52,912 bases of DNA from Rhodocyclaceae bacterium (GCA_026646875.1 JAPKHL010000023.1:1-52912); one strand, 5' to 3'. Shown: positions 42,467 through 49,890, counted from the stretch's first letter. Notes: generated by a model from the sequence alone, not told the origin. Program-made: numbers and translations.

Positions 42467-42523
42467 CTGGAATCTCCCTTGCTGATTTGCGTCATGTAGA
42501 ATCTCCCTGCTGATTTGCGTCAG
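42458..42523 (-). repeat. Near-perfect 28-29-bp tandem repeat carrying the muB ribosome site and start
   Basis: Units begin TGACGCAA at the muB start, 29 bases upstream and (partial) 28 bases further up. Each full unit holds GGGAGATTC plus an ATG or equivalent followed by ACGCAA. The extra start opens a nine-codon reading frame (MTQISKGDSR) whose stop overlaps the real muB ATG. Confidence 0.8.
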
Positions 42524-42553
42524 TGCTTCAAACCGGGCCGTCCGTAGTTGCTG

Positions 42554-44839
42554 CTACGCGACGGCCCACCTTTTGGTGCTGCCGTTTTCTTGCGTCTTGG
42601 CCCAGGCGCGGAAGATCGGGTGGCGCTGAAAACTGCCGTGCCAGAAGGTGTCGTCGTCGCCGACGGCCTCGCCGGCGGTGAGGCGGGCGTCGATGGCCTG
42701 CCACTCGGCGATCAGCTCGTCGCTGCTCATGTCGCGGCGGCTGCGCGGGGCGGACCGGACGATTTCGGCGGCGACCGAGGGCATTTCGTCCATCGCTGCC
42801 TGAATCGCTTGCGGCGCCTCGGCCGGGACACGGACGGCCATGGACGAGATGTCGGCGGCGTCGATCACGCGTCCGCCGATGACGACCTGGCTGGCGACCG
42901 GCGCGGCGATCTGCAGGCCGGTACGGGCGCGAATCTTGGCGATGTCGCCGGTCTTGCGCTTGATCTGCGCGGTGGCGCGCTTCTCTTCGGCGATCTCGTA
43001 CTGGCTCTTGGCGCGGTAGCCGCTGGCTTCGACGAGGCCAGCGACGCCGAGGAACTCGCCGTCCAGGGATTTGATCCAGACCGCCCGCCAATCCATCGGA
43101 TCGATGGCGACCATGACTTCCTGACCGTTCCAGGCACCGAGGCCGGCGAAGTGGTAACGCTGGCCGTTACCGACCGGGCTGACGGCCTCGCGCGTGACCT
43201 TGCAGCGCACATGCGGCCTGAAGAGGTCGACGAGGTGTTCTTCGGATAGCGCGACCGGCTCCCAACCCTCGGCGACGTGCGCCTGCAGGGCTTCGCGCGG
43301 GGTCTGGTGGCGGCGCTTGCCGGTCACCGGGTCGGCGATCTTCGGCAGGCTGCGGTGCGGCTTGTCGTTCCAGCGCTCGCAGGTGGCGTTGATCCAGTCT
43401 TCGGCCTCCTGCACGCTGGTGAACACGCGGCCCTTGCCGGCGCGCTCTGCCTCGCGGTGCAGTCGGTCGCGCTCGACGACGTCGCCGGCGTTGGCGGCCT
43501 TGACCATCTTCTCGGTGAGCTTCTTCACGCGCTTGAGCGAGAGGCTGTCCATGCCCTTGCCCTGGTACGTGGCCAGTTCGCGCGCTTGCTTGTCGAGCCA
43601 GGTGTTGAAGTTCTCGCAGATGCCGTTCGCCTGCGAGTTGCCGACCTCGACCGGATGCACCACGGTGATTCCGGCCCGCTCGGAGAGGGCGGAGAACGGA
43701 TCGGCCGTGAAGCGCGGCGAGGCCTTGACCACCTTGGTGCTGTCCGTCTGCAGGATGGCCGGCACGCCGCCGGCACGCACGCAGCGCTCCAGCCCGGCGG
43801 TGATCACCTCGTAGGTTTCGGTCAGGCCGATGCCCGGCGGCGGCACGAAGCGCGTGGCCACGTCGTGGAAGTGCCAGACCTCGTAGGTGACGAACTCGCC
43901 GGTCTGCGGGTGTGGCGCGGTGAAGTGGGTGTTCCAGCCGTCCGCATGTACTTCCTGCCACGGCACCATGCCGGCGGAGGTGCGCGGCTTCCAGTGCTTG
44001 TGCGAGCGCAGGGCGGAGCCGGTCAGGCGCCCCTTGAGCTGGTCGATCACCGAGAGCTTTTCCAGGCACACGCGGCGCACGGCGTCGTAGCTGGGCTTGT
44101 CGTCCCCCCAGGAAACGTCCCACTGCTCCTCGATTTGCGTGTGAATCCAGCTGTAGCAGCTGCCCTGCGGCCGCTGGCGCAGGGCCAGCAGCAGGCCGTA
44201 CCAGGGCTTGATTTCCATGTCCTTCTGGATCTTCTTCGGCGCGGCGCGCCCGCGCTTCTGCTTGACGCTGCGCCAGTTGTGGTAGGTCTTCACCGTCAGG
44301 CGCATCGTTGCGCGCGGCTTGTCCCAGGCATTGTCGAAGGCCCACACAAGCGGCAGCGGCAGGCGGCCGGCGTAACGCTCGGCGTTGAGGTGGTCGATGG
44401 CGCGGGCAATCGATCCGGGGAAGGCGGCGACGAAATCGAGCAGCCGATCACGTGCCCGCTCGATCTCCAGCTGGCGGGTGGTTAGCGCCGGCTCGTCGGC
44501 GCCGGTGGTGCGAAGAGAAAGGCCTGCCGCCGGCACGCTGGCAGCAGGAGAAAGCGGCGCGACCAAGGGGCTGAAGATCGCGCCGGGGGAGCTTGTGGGA
44601 GCGGCCGGCAGCGCGGCCATGTGCTTGTTCAGGTGATCCAGCTGCAGGTCGTCGGCGACGGGCTTGGGGAGTGTGGCGAGCGGGTAGTAACGCTTTTTGC
44701 CGCCAAGCGCTGGCTCTTCCTCGAACGGCCACATTTCTTTTTCGGCGCGGCGCATCACGCTCGTCTTGTGCTTGCCGAGCGCTGCGGCGATTTCCGCGAG
44801 CGTGCAGCGCTGCACACCTTGAGGGAGCGGGGCGTTCAT
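42554..44839 (-). CDS. MuA-like DDE transposase
   Basis: 761 residues. N-terminal winged-helix/end-binding part (CTLAEIAAALGKHKTSVMRR), then the RNase H-fold catalytic core with the DDE triad at Asp300 (EVHADGWNTHF), Asp366 (LQTDSTKVV) and Glu409 (SQANGICENFN), a beta-barrel part (RPHVRCKVTREAVSP) and a C-terminal tail that in Mu contacts MuB and ClpX. Length and triad are as expected for an active enzyme. It drives lysogenic integration and lytic replication. Confidence 0.94.
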   Translation of the reverse strand: MNAPLPQGVQRCTLAEIAAALGKHKTSVMRRAEKEMWPFEEEPALGGKKRYYPLATLPKPVADDLQLDHLNKHMAALPAAPTSSPGAIFSPLVAPLSPAASVPAAGLSLRTTGADEPALTTRQLEIERARDRLLDFVAAFPGSIARAIDHLNAERYAGRLPLPLVWAFDNAWDKPRATMRLTVKTYHNWRSVKQKRGRAAPKKIQKDMEIKPWYGLLLALRQRPQGSCYSWIHTQIEEQWDVSWGDDKPSYDAVRRVCLEKLSVIDQLKGRLTGSALRSHKHWKPRTSAGMVPWQEVHADGWNTHFTAPHPQTGEFVTYEVWHFHDVATRFVPPPGIGLTETYEVITAGLERCVRAGGVPAILQTDSTKVVKASPRFTADPFSALSERAGITVVHPVEVGNSQANGICENFNTWLDKQARELATYQGKGMDSLSLKRVKKLTEKMVKAANAGDVVERDRLHREAERAGKGRVFTSVQEAEDWINATCERWNDKPHRSLPKIADPVTGKRRHQTPREALQAHVAEGWEPVALSEEHLVDLFRPHVRCKVTREAVSPVGNGQRYHFAGLGAWNGQEVMVAIDPMDWRAVWIKSLDGEFLGVAGLVEASGYRAKSQYEIAEEKRATAQIKRKTGDIAKIRARTGLQIAAPVASQVVIGGRVIDAADISSMAVRVPAEAPQAIQAAMDEMPSVAAEIVRSAPRSRRDMSSDELIAEWQAIDARLTAGEAVGDDDTFWHGSFQRHPIFRAWAKTQENGSTKRWAVA

Positions 44840-44937
44840 AGCATCACCTGCGTAGGGGTGAGGGGCCTCGCCATTCCATTAGAATGAAGCGGCAGGCATC
44901 CAATCTGCATTTCACGCAACTTCACAGGAGACCCCTC

Positions 44938-45180
44938 ATGGAACCTGAAAATAGAGAGCTGACGCCCAATGACCTTTTTATGTCCTTGCACGGCACCCTC
45001 TTCGCACTCATTACTGCGCTACGCCGGACGGGCCGGCTACCGGAAACTGAGTTTCTTGAACAGATGCGAAACTCGGAGTTGTCGTTACTCGAAGAGGGAG
45101 CGCCGATGGCTGCTCGCCTGATTGCTGAGTATTCCCAGGCGCTATCGAACGAGTTGGGGCGCGAAGCATCATCGCCGTAA
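44938..45180 (+). CDS. Plus-strand small acidic protein, moron candidate
   Basis: 80 residues from ATG 44938 with AGGAG eight bases upstream: MEPENRELTPNDLFMSLHGT, then LPETEFLEQMRNSELSLLEE. Helical, acidic, no membrane segment. It is opposite in direction to the early genes around it. The 98 bases between it and the transposase start contain TAGAAT (44880-44885) as a possible -10 and an inverted repeat CATTC-CATTA-GAATG (44872-44886). It may be expressed in the lysogen. Function unknown. Confidence 0.6.
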   Translation: MEPENRELTPNDLFMSLHGTLFALITALRRTGRLPETEFLEQMRNSELSLLEEGAPMAARLIAEYSQALSNELGREASSP

Positions 45181-45210
45181 GGCGCTTTATGCGGCCGAAT
45201 GTCAAAGCGG

Positions 45211-45648
45211 TCATTCCATTTCTCCCATCGCGTGTTTGAGTTGCTTGATCTTCCGGGCGGCGTCTTCCTTCAGCCGCTCCAGCTTGCCGATCTCGGCGTC
45301 GAGCGCATCCTTGCCCATCAGCACTTTTCCGCCGCGAATGCTGGCGATCCATGCCGTCAGCGTCGTCGTTTCGACGGCAACCTCGAAGGCGGCCAGGTAC
45401 TCAAGGGGAAAGCGCCAGCCCTCGCGGCTCTCGGCCGTCCAGGCGTCGAGTTGGTGCTTGGTGATGTGTTCGCCGGTTAGTTCGCTCATGCGAGTGGCTA
45501 CCTCGGCCCGCGTGATCGGGCACGCTTTCAGGGCCTCCGACAGCAGATGGCGCAACTGCAGGTTGAAATTCAAGGCACCGGGCAGCGGCGTGGTCGGCAC
45601 CGGCACCTCGAAGAGGTCGAGCGTCAGCGTGTCGTGGGCGCGGCGCAT
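45211..45648 (-). CDS. Phage early protein (B3-like), function unknown
   Basis: 145 residues from ATG 45648, which lies one base before the upstream stop (TGATATG). Features: LDLFEVPVPTTPLPGALNFN, RAEVATRMSELTGEHITKHQ, LDAWTAESREGWRFPLEYLA and a C-terminal coiled coil (EIGKLERLKEDAARKIKQLK). The centre looks like a helix-turn-helix. Proteins of this form precede the transposase in B3-like phages. Confidence 0.65.
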   Translation of the reverse strand: MRRAHDTLTLDLFEVPVPTTPLPGALNFNLQLRHLLSEALKACPITRAEVATRMSELTGEHITKHQLDAWTAESREGWRFPLEYLAAFEVAVETTTLTAWIASIRGGKVLMGKDALDAEIGKLERLKEDAARKIKQLKHAMGEME

Positions 45649-45649
45649 A

Positions 45650-45871
45650 TCAGACCCCGATCGGGTAGTCGCGCCGGACATCGAGAGCGCGCCGAATGCC
45701 TCGGGCGTGCACCTCGCAATCCTCGGCGATGGTCAGCAGGGTGGCGGCGAGTGCGCGGATTTGTGCCGGCGTCAGCTCGGCATCCGGGCCCGGGAGGTCG
45801 CTGAAGCAGACCAGTGGCGCGCCCTGGAAGGTCGCCGTGTGCTTGACCGACAGCGTGGAGAGGGTGCTCAT
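45650..45871 (-). CDS. Small phage early protein, function unknown
   Basis: 73 residues: KHTATFQGAPLVCFSDLPGP, then AQIRALAATLLTIAEDCEVH. It lies between ner and the 145-residue gene, five bases after the former's stop. No family known; helical. Confidence 0.6.
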   Translation of the reverse strand: MSTLSTLSVKHTATFQGAPLVCFSDLPGPDAELTPAQIRALAATLLTIAEDCEVHARGIRRALDVRRDYPIGV

Positions 45872-45876
45872 GATGT

Positions 45877-46200
45877 CTACGCCGCCTTGCGCACGTTGCC
45901 ATTGCGCGCCATATCAGCTGCGGTACACTGCAGTGCGCGAAATCCTTGGGGTTTGCGGGTGCCGTCGTCGAAGTAACGCGACGGCCAGATCACTTTCGGA
46001 TGAACGCCGATGGCGGCGGCGATACGGCGTTCGTTGGCCGGGTAGCTCCGGGTCAGTGCGGCCGAGAGGGTGGAGGAACTGGTCAGCCCGTGCGCCTCGG
46101 CAAGGCCCGAGAGGGTGATGCCGCGCATGTGCAGTTCCATTTTGATTTTTGCTGGGTGCCAGTCGTCTCGACTGGTTTTTTTAGCGGTGTCGGTTGCCAT
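45877..46200 (-). CDS. ner: Ner-like transcription regulator
   Basis: 107 residues with the Ner/Nlp helix-turn-helix: DDWHPAKIKMELHMRGITLS, GLAEAHGLTSSSTLSAALTR, PANERRIAAAIGVHPKVIWP, SRYF. It is the first gene of the leftward early operon, next to the repressor, exactly as in Mu. Ner damps both the early and repressor promoters. Two similar 14-bp sites in the divergent region could be its operators. Confidence 0.9.
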   Translation of the reverse strand: MATDTAKKTSRDDWHPAKIKMELHMRGITLSGLAEAHGLTSSSTLSAALTRSYPANERRIAAAIGVHPKVIWPSRYFDDGTRKPQGFRALQCTAADMARNGNVRKAA

Positions 46201-46235
46201 CTTTTTCGCCTCTTGGTCGTGGTGCGATGGGTGGC

Positions 46236-46265
46236 ATTAGACACCTCATAGGGTGCAAATGTCAA
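46236..46265 (-). promoter_or_regulatory. Early lytic promoter (Pe-like)
   Basis: Minus-strand TTGACA (46260-46265), an 18-base spacer and TCTAAT (46236-46241), ahead of ner. The spacer holds CACCTCATAGGGTG (46242-46255 on the plus strand), and a related CACTCTAAAGGGTG lies at 46296-46309. Confidence 0.7.
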
Positions 46266-46275
46266 CGCTTTTGAC

Positions 46276-46409
46276 GTGCACCGCTTTCTGTTTTTCACTC
46301 TAAAGGGTGTTCTTGTGCTTTTCTCAATTAAACAAATAGTTGCGAAAGTGGTGCGCAGGAATGAGTGCACCGCTTTCGTGCACCGCTTTCTTGCATGAAA
46401 GCGGTGCAC
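46276..46409. promoter_or_regulatory. Repressor operator array, five 13-bp half-sites
   Basis: GTGCACCGCTTTC occurs on the plus strand at 46276-46288, 46365-46377 and 46378-46390. On the minus strand it occurs at 46397-46409 (perfect) and 46344-46356 (two changes). Copies four and five form a perfect inverted repeat with a six-base spacer that includes the repressor ATG. A plus-strand promoter for the repressor may use TTGTGC (46313-46318) and ATAGTT. Confidence 0.75.
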
Positions 46410-46808
46410 AGCATTGGTTTGCGTCTAAGGGCGTGGAGAGACGGGGAGTCTCTCTCGCAAAAAGATGCGGCGGCACACTTTGGGGTGCCGCCAAGGACGT
46501 ACCAAGACTATGAGCGAGACCTGAAGGCTCCTGGTGCTGGAGCAATAGAAGCCTTCATCCGCGCCGGCATCAACGCCAACTGGCTGCTGACCGGCGAAGG
46601 CCCGATGCTGCTCGCCGACCTCACGCCGAAGCCGTCAGCGCCGCAAATCAACGTTCCGGCCTTGTCTGCGATCATTCGTGGCCTGATCGAGGCTGGAGCA
46701 CCAGCCGACAAGGTCGGCCCGACGGCTTGGCGTTACTACACAGACGCCATTGAGCAGGGGCTAATAACTCAGGATGGGATAGGCGACGGCGGCAAGGCCG
46801 CTGCCTAA
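46395..46808 (+). CDS. Phage repressor (XRE-type, Mu c/CI role)
   Basis: 137 residues from ATG 46395 (GTG codons at 46365 and 46404 are alternatives; no good ribosome site for 46395). XRE helix-turn-helix: GLRLRAWRDGESLSQKDAAA, HFGVPPRTYQDYERDLKAPG, then AIEAFIRAGINANWLLTGEG, a common repressor segment. The C-terminal part (PALSAIIRGLIEAGAPADKV) could mediate oligomerisation; no peptidase domain is seen, so it is not LexA-like cleavable. It maintains lysogeny and, from the overlapping operators, represses its own gene. Confidence 0.85.
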   Translation: MKAVHSIGLRLRAWRDGESLSQKDAAAHFGVPPRTYQDYERDLKAPGAGAIEAFIRAGINANWLLTGEGPMLLADLTPKPSAPQINVPALSAIIRGLIEAGAPADKVGPTAWRYYTDAIEQGLITQDGIGDGGKAAA

Positions 46809-46856
46809 GCGACGCGCATCAATTCCAGGCGCGTATTGCCATGACATACTCCCCGC

Positions 46857-47342
46857 ATGGGGAGAGAAGAAGACCGCTACCACTGGCTTGTCCAGGCGGC
46901 AAAGCTCAAATGGCGATGGGAGGAGGATAAAGAGCCGCCGACAGGCATGGCAGCGATGCTGACCATCGAATCCGTCTGCGGCCGTCTGGATGACCCGCCC
47001 AGCAGTGCCGCAAACGACCTCGCTGCGCTCCTGCTATTGCTGTTGCTCGTTTTGTTGATGGCCTATGCCAATTCCAGCACAAAAAACACCGATTCCCGGC
47101 CATTTTTGTGCAAAAAACAGAGCCGCGAAATTTTTGCCCCCTCCCAGCCCAATCCCGCGTGGCTACTGCTTTTCATCGGGGCGGCGGCGATCCTGTCTCA
47201 GTGCCATTTCGCACACCTCCCCACATGCCGATCCACTGAACCGGCAGGATCGCGATCCGGAAAAGCAAAACGGCCCTTCGCGGGCCGTTTTTCATGGTGC
47301 CAGGCATTCTGGCGGAGAGGGGGGGATTCGAACCCCCGATAG
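46857..47342 (+). CDS. Possible membrane protein at the prophage end, frame runs into host DNA
   Basis: An open frame of 161 codons starting near the repressor end. The first 75 residues (MGREEDRYHWLVQAAKLKWR; SAANDLAALLLLLLLVLLMA) could be a real single-helix protein. The prophage ends at 47225, so the last 39 codons are host sequence and cannot be native. No ribosome site is seen. It also overlaps end-repeat-like DNA at 47065-47080. Doubtful. No other gene is seen in the 417 bases between the repressor and the end. Confidence 0.3.
   Translation: MGREEDRYHWLVQAAKLKWRWEEDKEPPTGMAAMLTIESVCGRLDDPPSSAANDLAALLLLLLLVLLMAYANSSTKNTDSRPFLCKKQSREIFAPSQPNPAWLLLFIGAAAILSQCHFAHLPTCRSTEPAGSRSGKAKRPFAGRFSWCQAFWRRGGDSNPR
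47198..47225 (-). repeat. Prophage terminus with transposase-site-like repeat (repressor end)
   Basis: On the minus strand the end reads TGTGGGGAGGTGT and then GCGAAATGGCACTG (47199-47212), aligned with the other terminus base for base in position. A further related block, GAATTGGCAT, lies inverted near 47067-47076. These would be the transposase L-type sites. Confidence 0.75.
47226..47229. repeat. Right copy of prophage target-site direct repeat (TGCC)
   Basis: TGCC follows the last prophage base and matches 9495-9498. From here the host sequence continues with ATCCACTGA, which completes the interrupted gene's reading frame with a stop. Confidence 0.6.
47267..47291. terminator. Bidirectional terminator between the interrupted gene and tRNA-Ser
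   Basis: AAAACGGCCC-TTCGC-GGGCCGTTTT, with T-rich sequence on both sides. On the minus strand it ends the tRNA-Ser transcript; on the plus strand it would have ended the gene at 8753 before the prophage separated them. Confidence 0.8.
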
Positions 47343-47400
47343 GCTATTAACCTATACACGCTTTCCAGGCGTGCGACTTAAACCACTCATCCACCTCTCC
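47310..47400 (-). tRNA. tRNA-Ser (anticodon GGA)
   Basis: 91 bases including an encoded CCA. Acceptor GGAGAGG/CCTCTCC, anticodon arm CACGC-CTGGAAA-GCGTG with GGA, long variable arm and T-arm GGGGG-TTCGAAT-CCCCC. Reads UCC/UCU serine codons. The prophage sits beyond its terminator and does not touch it. Confidence 0.96.
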
Positions 47401-47514
47401 TGAAGAGCGCGCATTCTAGCAGAAGGCTTGGCGAACACCAAACCGGAAATGCGCGCGAGATTGTCGGCATGCGCACCCGTCGTGCGGTGCGATTGCGTGG
47501 CCGGCCGGGCTGTC

Positions 47515-47814
47515 TCAGGCGCAGGCGCCGTCGGCGCAATAGGCCTGGCGCAGCCAGGCGAGGGCGATCCACAGCCAGAGGAGGACGAAGAAGGTCAGCA
47601 CGGGGAGGTGGCGGTCGAGGATCGCGGCGGGGAGGATCCGCCGCAGGGTGGCGACGGCGGGACGCGCGACGAGGCGGAACAGGCGGTAGATGGGGTTGCG
47701 CTCGCGGCCGGCGCCGGCGAGGACGTGCAGAATGCCCTGGCCGAGCAGGGCCAGGCCAGCCACTTCGGTGAGGGCGCGCAGCACCGAGAGGAGCAGGGGG
47801 AGGGCTTGGCTCAT
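47515..47814 (-). CDS. YggT-like small membrane protein
   Basis: 99 residues from ATG 47814: two main hydrophobic segments (about 5-30 and 70-90) with RNPIYRLFRLVARPAVATLR between them, like the YggT-type NPI...P.LRP motif. The family is linked to membrane or osmotic functions; the exact role is unknown. It overlaps the DUF4212 stop by four bases and so shares its transcript. Confidence 0.55.
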   Translation of the reverse strand: MSQALPLLLSVLRALTEVAGLALLGQGILHVLAGAGRERNPIYRLFRLVARPAVATLRRILPAAILDRHLPVLTFFVLLWLWIALAWLRQAYCADGACA

Positions 47815-48071
47815 TCGTCCTGATCGAGGCCGTAGTCCCTGTCCAGGCGGTTCATGTAGCGCGCATAGCACCAGATGATCAGGAAGTAGACGATCAGGGC
47901 GCCCTGGGCGCCCATGTAGAAACCGAGCGGGAATCCGAAGACGACGATGTCGTTCAGTTCGCGGGCGAAGAAGCTGGCGACGAAGGTGACGACAAACCAA
48001 ACGAGCAGCAGGAAGGCGGTGATGCGCAGGTTGCGTTGCCAGTATTCGCGGGAGCGGGCGGAGGTTTCCAT
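47811..48071 (-). CDS. DUF4212 small subunit of a sodium/solute symporter, partner absent
   Basis: 86 residues with two membrane helices and the DUF4212 pattern (YWQRNLRITAFLLLVWFVVT, GFPLGFYMGAQGALIVYFLI, CYARYMNRLDRDYGLDQDE). The family normally precedes a large SSS-type (ActP-like) permease gene and forms its small subunit. Here the next gene downstream is a YggT-like protein instead. Confidence 0.82.
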   Translation of the reverse strand: METSARSREYWQRNLRITAFLLLVWFVVTFVASFFARELNDIVVFGFPLGFYMGAQGALIVYFLIIWCYARYMNRLDRDYGLDQDE

Positions 48072-48113
48072 GATTCTCTCCCTGTCGGTCGTCGGTTCGC
48101 GGCGGTGTTTCGC

Positions 48114-48560
48114 CTAGCCGTTGCGGATTGCGTCGGCCCAGCAGTTGGGCGTTTCGTACAACCGCACCTGCTGCAGGCGCAGGTGGTTGCCGTAGGTGTC
48201 CCGGTACACCGCGTCGAGGATACGGAAGGCCTCGCGGGCAAGGTTCTCGGCGGTCGGAATGCAGTCGAGGGCAACCGTCTTGTGGTCGGGCAGCGATTGC
48301 AGGAAGCGCAGCACCGGTTCGTCGCCGGCGTAAACCAGGAAGGCGTGGTCCCAGCGGTCGACGAGATGCTGACGGGCCAGCGCCTTGACTTCGGAAAAGT
48401 CCATCACCATGCCGTTGGCGGCATCGCCGTCGCGCTGGATGATGTCGCCGGCCAGGGTGATCTCGATCGCGTAGCGGTGCCCGTGCAGGTGGCGGCACTG
48501 GCTCTTGTGGTCCGGGATACGGTGTCCTGCGTCGAATTCGAGGCGGCGGGTGATGAGCAT
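48114..48560 (-). CDS. queD: 6-carboxytetrahydropterin synthase QueD
   Basis: 148 residues from ATG 48560. Zinc-binding His residues are in FDAGHRIPDHKSQCRHLHGH and the catalytic CRHLHGHRY motif is complete; MVMDFSEVKALARQHLVDRW and the C-terminal RLYETPNCWAD are typical. It makes 6-carboxy-5,6,7,8-tetrahydropterin from dihydroneopterin triphosphate for queuosine. A start at 48584 is possible but not typical. It is divergent from the radical SAM gene. Confidence 0.93.
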   Translation of the reverse strand: MLITRRLEFDAGHRIPDHKSQCRHLHGHRYAIEITLAGDIIQRDGDAANGMVMDFSEVKALARQHLVDRWDHAFLVYAGDEPVLRFLQSLPDHKTVALDCIPTAENLAREAFRILDAVYRDTYGNHLRLQQVRLYETPNCWADAIRNG

Positions 48561-48661
48561 CGGGGCTGGCAAAAATACCGGCAATGCGCCGGCCGCAGAT
48601 TATATCATTGCGATATCGCCCGTCCCCGCTGGATTGGCCATCTGCCCGCCACGCCTCACCG

Positions 48662-49507
48662 ATGTCCACCCCGATGCTCACCGTCACCGACCACAGCCGC
48701 GACAGCGCCGGCCTCACCTACGTCTATCCCGTGGTTTCCCGGCGGGCCGGAGGGGTTTCGATCGGCATCAATCTCAACGTCAACAATGCCTGCAACTGGG
48801 CCTGCGTCTACTGCCAGGTGCCCGATCTGCAGCGGGGAGGGCCACCGCCGGTGGATCTGGCTCGCCTCGACGCGGAACTGCGGGGGTTCCTGCACGATGC
48901 GACGGCGGGAGATTTCCTGTCGCGGCAGGTGCCGGCCGGGGGACGCCGGCTGATGGATGTGGCTTTTTCGGGAAACGGCGAACCAACCAGTGCGGCGGAG
49001 TTCGATGCGGCGGTCGATCTCGTCGTGCGGGTGCTCTCCGACTTCGGGCTGGACGGGATGCTCACGCTGCGCCTGATCACCAATGGCAGCCTGCTGCACC
49101 GGGCCGGCGTGCGGCGGGGGATCGCCCGCATCGGGGCGGCGGCCGGCGAGGTGTGGTTCAAGGTCGATGCGGCGACCGCGGCGGGCGTCGCGCGCATCAA
49201 CGGGATCCGGCACGCGCCGGAGAAGACCCGCGATGCGCTCATGCAGTGCGCGGGGCTGGCGCCGACCTGGGTGCAGACCTGTTATTTCGCCATCGACGGA
49301 CAGGAGAGCAGCGAGACCGAGCAGGCCGCCTACCTGGCGCTGATCGGGGCGGTGCGTGAAAAAATCAAGGGCGTGCACCTCTACGGTCTGGCACGCCCTT
49401 CACTGCAGCCCATGGCGGAACGACTCTCGCGGGTTGCGCCGGAAGCCTTTCAGCGTTTCGCCGGGCGGATCGCCGCGCTTGGCGTCGAGGTGGTCAGCAA
49501 CCCCTGA
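48662..49507 (+). CDS. Radical SAM protein of unknown reaction
   Basis: 281 residues from ATG 48662. The SAM-cluster motif is NACNWACVYC (Cys-x3-Cys-x2-Cys, about 43-50), followed by VAFSGNGEPTSAAEFD, the GGE-like SAM-binding site, and LRLITNGSLLH. There are no further Cys clusters. It lies back to back with queD, but it lacks the CX14CX2C arrangement found in many QueE proteins, so a role in queuosine is only suggested by position. Confidence 0.78.
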   Translation: MSTPMLTVTDHSRDSAGLTYVYPVVSRRAGGVSIGINLNVNNACNWACVYCQVPDLQRGGPPPVDLARLDAELRGFLHDATAGDFLSRQVPAGGRRLMDVAFSGNGEPTSAAEFDAAVDLVVRVLSDFGLDGMLTLRLITNGSLLHRAGVRRGIARIGAAAGEVWFKVDAATAAGVARINGIRHAPEKTRDALMQCAGLAPTWVQTCYFAIDGQESSETEQAAYLALIGAVREKIKGVHLYGLARPSLQPMAERLSRVAPEAFQRFAGRIAALGVEVVSNP

Positions 49508-49524
49508 CGCCCGCGCGGCCATCC

Positions 49525-49830
49525 TCAGGCAGCCTTGCGCATCTTGCTCTTGGCCGATTTCTTGAGGGTCTTGAAGAGATCAGGCTCCTCGCTCTTGAGG
49601 TACTCGATCACTTCGATCTCGTCGCGCTTGATGCGCTGGATGTCGATCTGCTCGACGTGCACGAGGCGCAGCAATTCACGCACCGGCTTGGGCATGTTAC
49701 GGCCGCTCTCGTAGCGCGAACCGCCGCTTTGCGTAACACCGATCTTCGACCAGAACTGCTGCTGGTTCAGGCCCAGCTTGCGGCGGATTTCGCGGGGATC
49801 GATCTTCTCGATGGCTTTGACGTTGCTCAT
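49525..49830 (-). CDS. XRE-type transcription regulator
   Basis: 101 residues. Helix-turn-helix: IDPREIRRKLGLNQQQFWSK, IGVTQSGGSRYESGRNMPKP. An acidic linker and a very basic C-terminus (KTLKKSAKSKMRKAA) follow. Upstream lies a 16-bp palindrome likely bound by this protein. It is convergent with the radical SAM gene. Confidence 0.8.
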   Translation of the reverse strand: MSNVKAIEKIDPREIRRKLGLNQQQFWSKIGVTQSGGSRYESGRNMPKPVRELLRLVHVEQIDIQRIKRDEIEVIEYLKSEEPDLFKTLKKSAKSKMRKAA

Positions 49831-49890
49831 GACTGTCCTTTCAGATTGAATTTGCCGATGCGGATGAGGCGGTCGGCAGGCTACCGAATC

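Larger units (their letters stand above)
9499..47225. mobile_element. Mu-like transposable prophage, siphovirus-type tail, about 37.7 kb
   Basis: The borders are set by matching termini: TGT at 9499 and, on the other strand, TGT ending at 47225, each with a GCGAAWTGGCACYG block starting 13 bases in. Inside are all the core modules of a transposable phage: repressor and Ner, MuA transposase and MuB ATPase, Gam, GemA, Mor, lysis genes, Mu gp25- to gp36-like head genes, capsid and protease, tape measure and tail, com-dam. No integrase or tail sheath gene is seen. Nearly all genes are on the minus strand. No disrupted phage gene was found, so it may be inducible. The layout resembles B3/D3112-like phages more than Mu itself. 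Confidence 0.93.

Noticed and set aside
9499..47225. Contractile (Mu/P2-type) tail or an invertible fibre segment
   Set aside because: No sheath, baseplate-wedge or DNA invertase gene was found; the tube plus long tape measure point to a non-contractile tail.
47310..47400. tRNA-Ser as an integration site of the prophage
   Set aside because: The prophage ends 85 bases away beyond a terminator, with a transposase-type TGCC duplication and no tRNA fragment at the other end.
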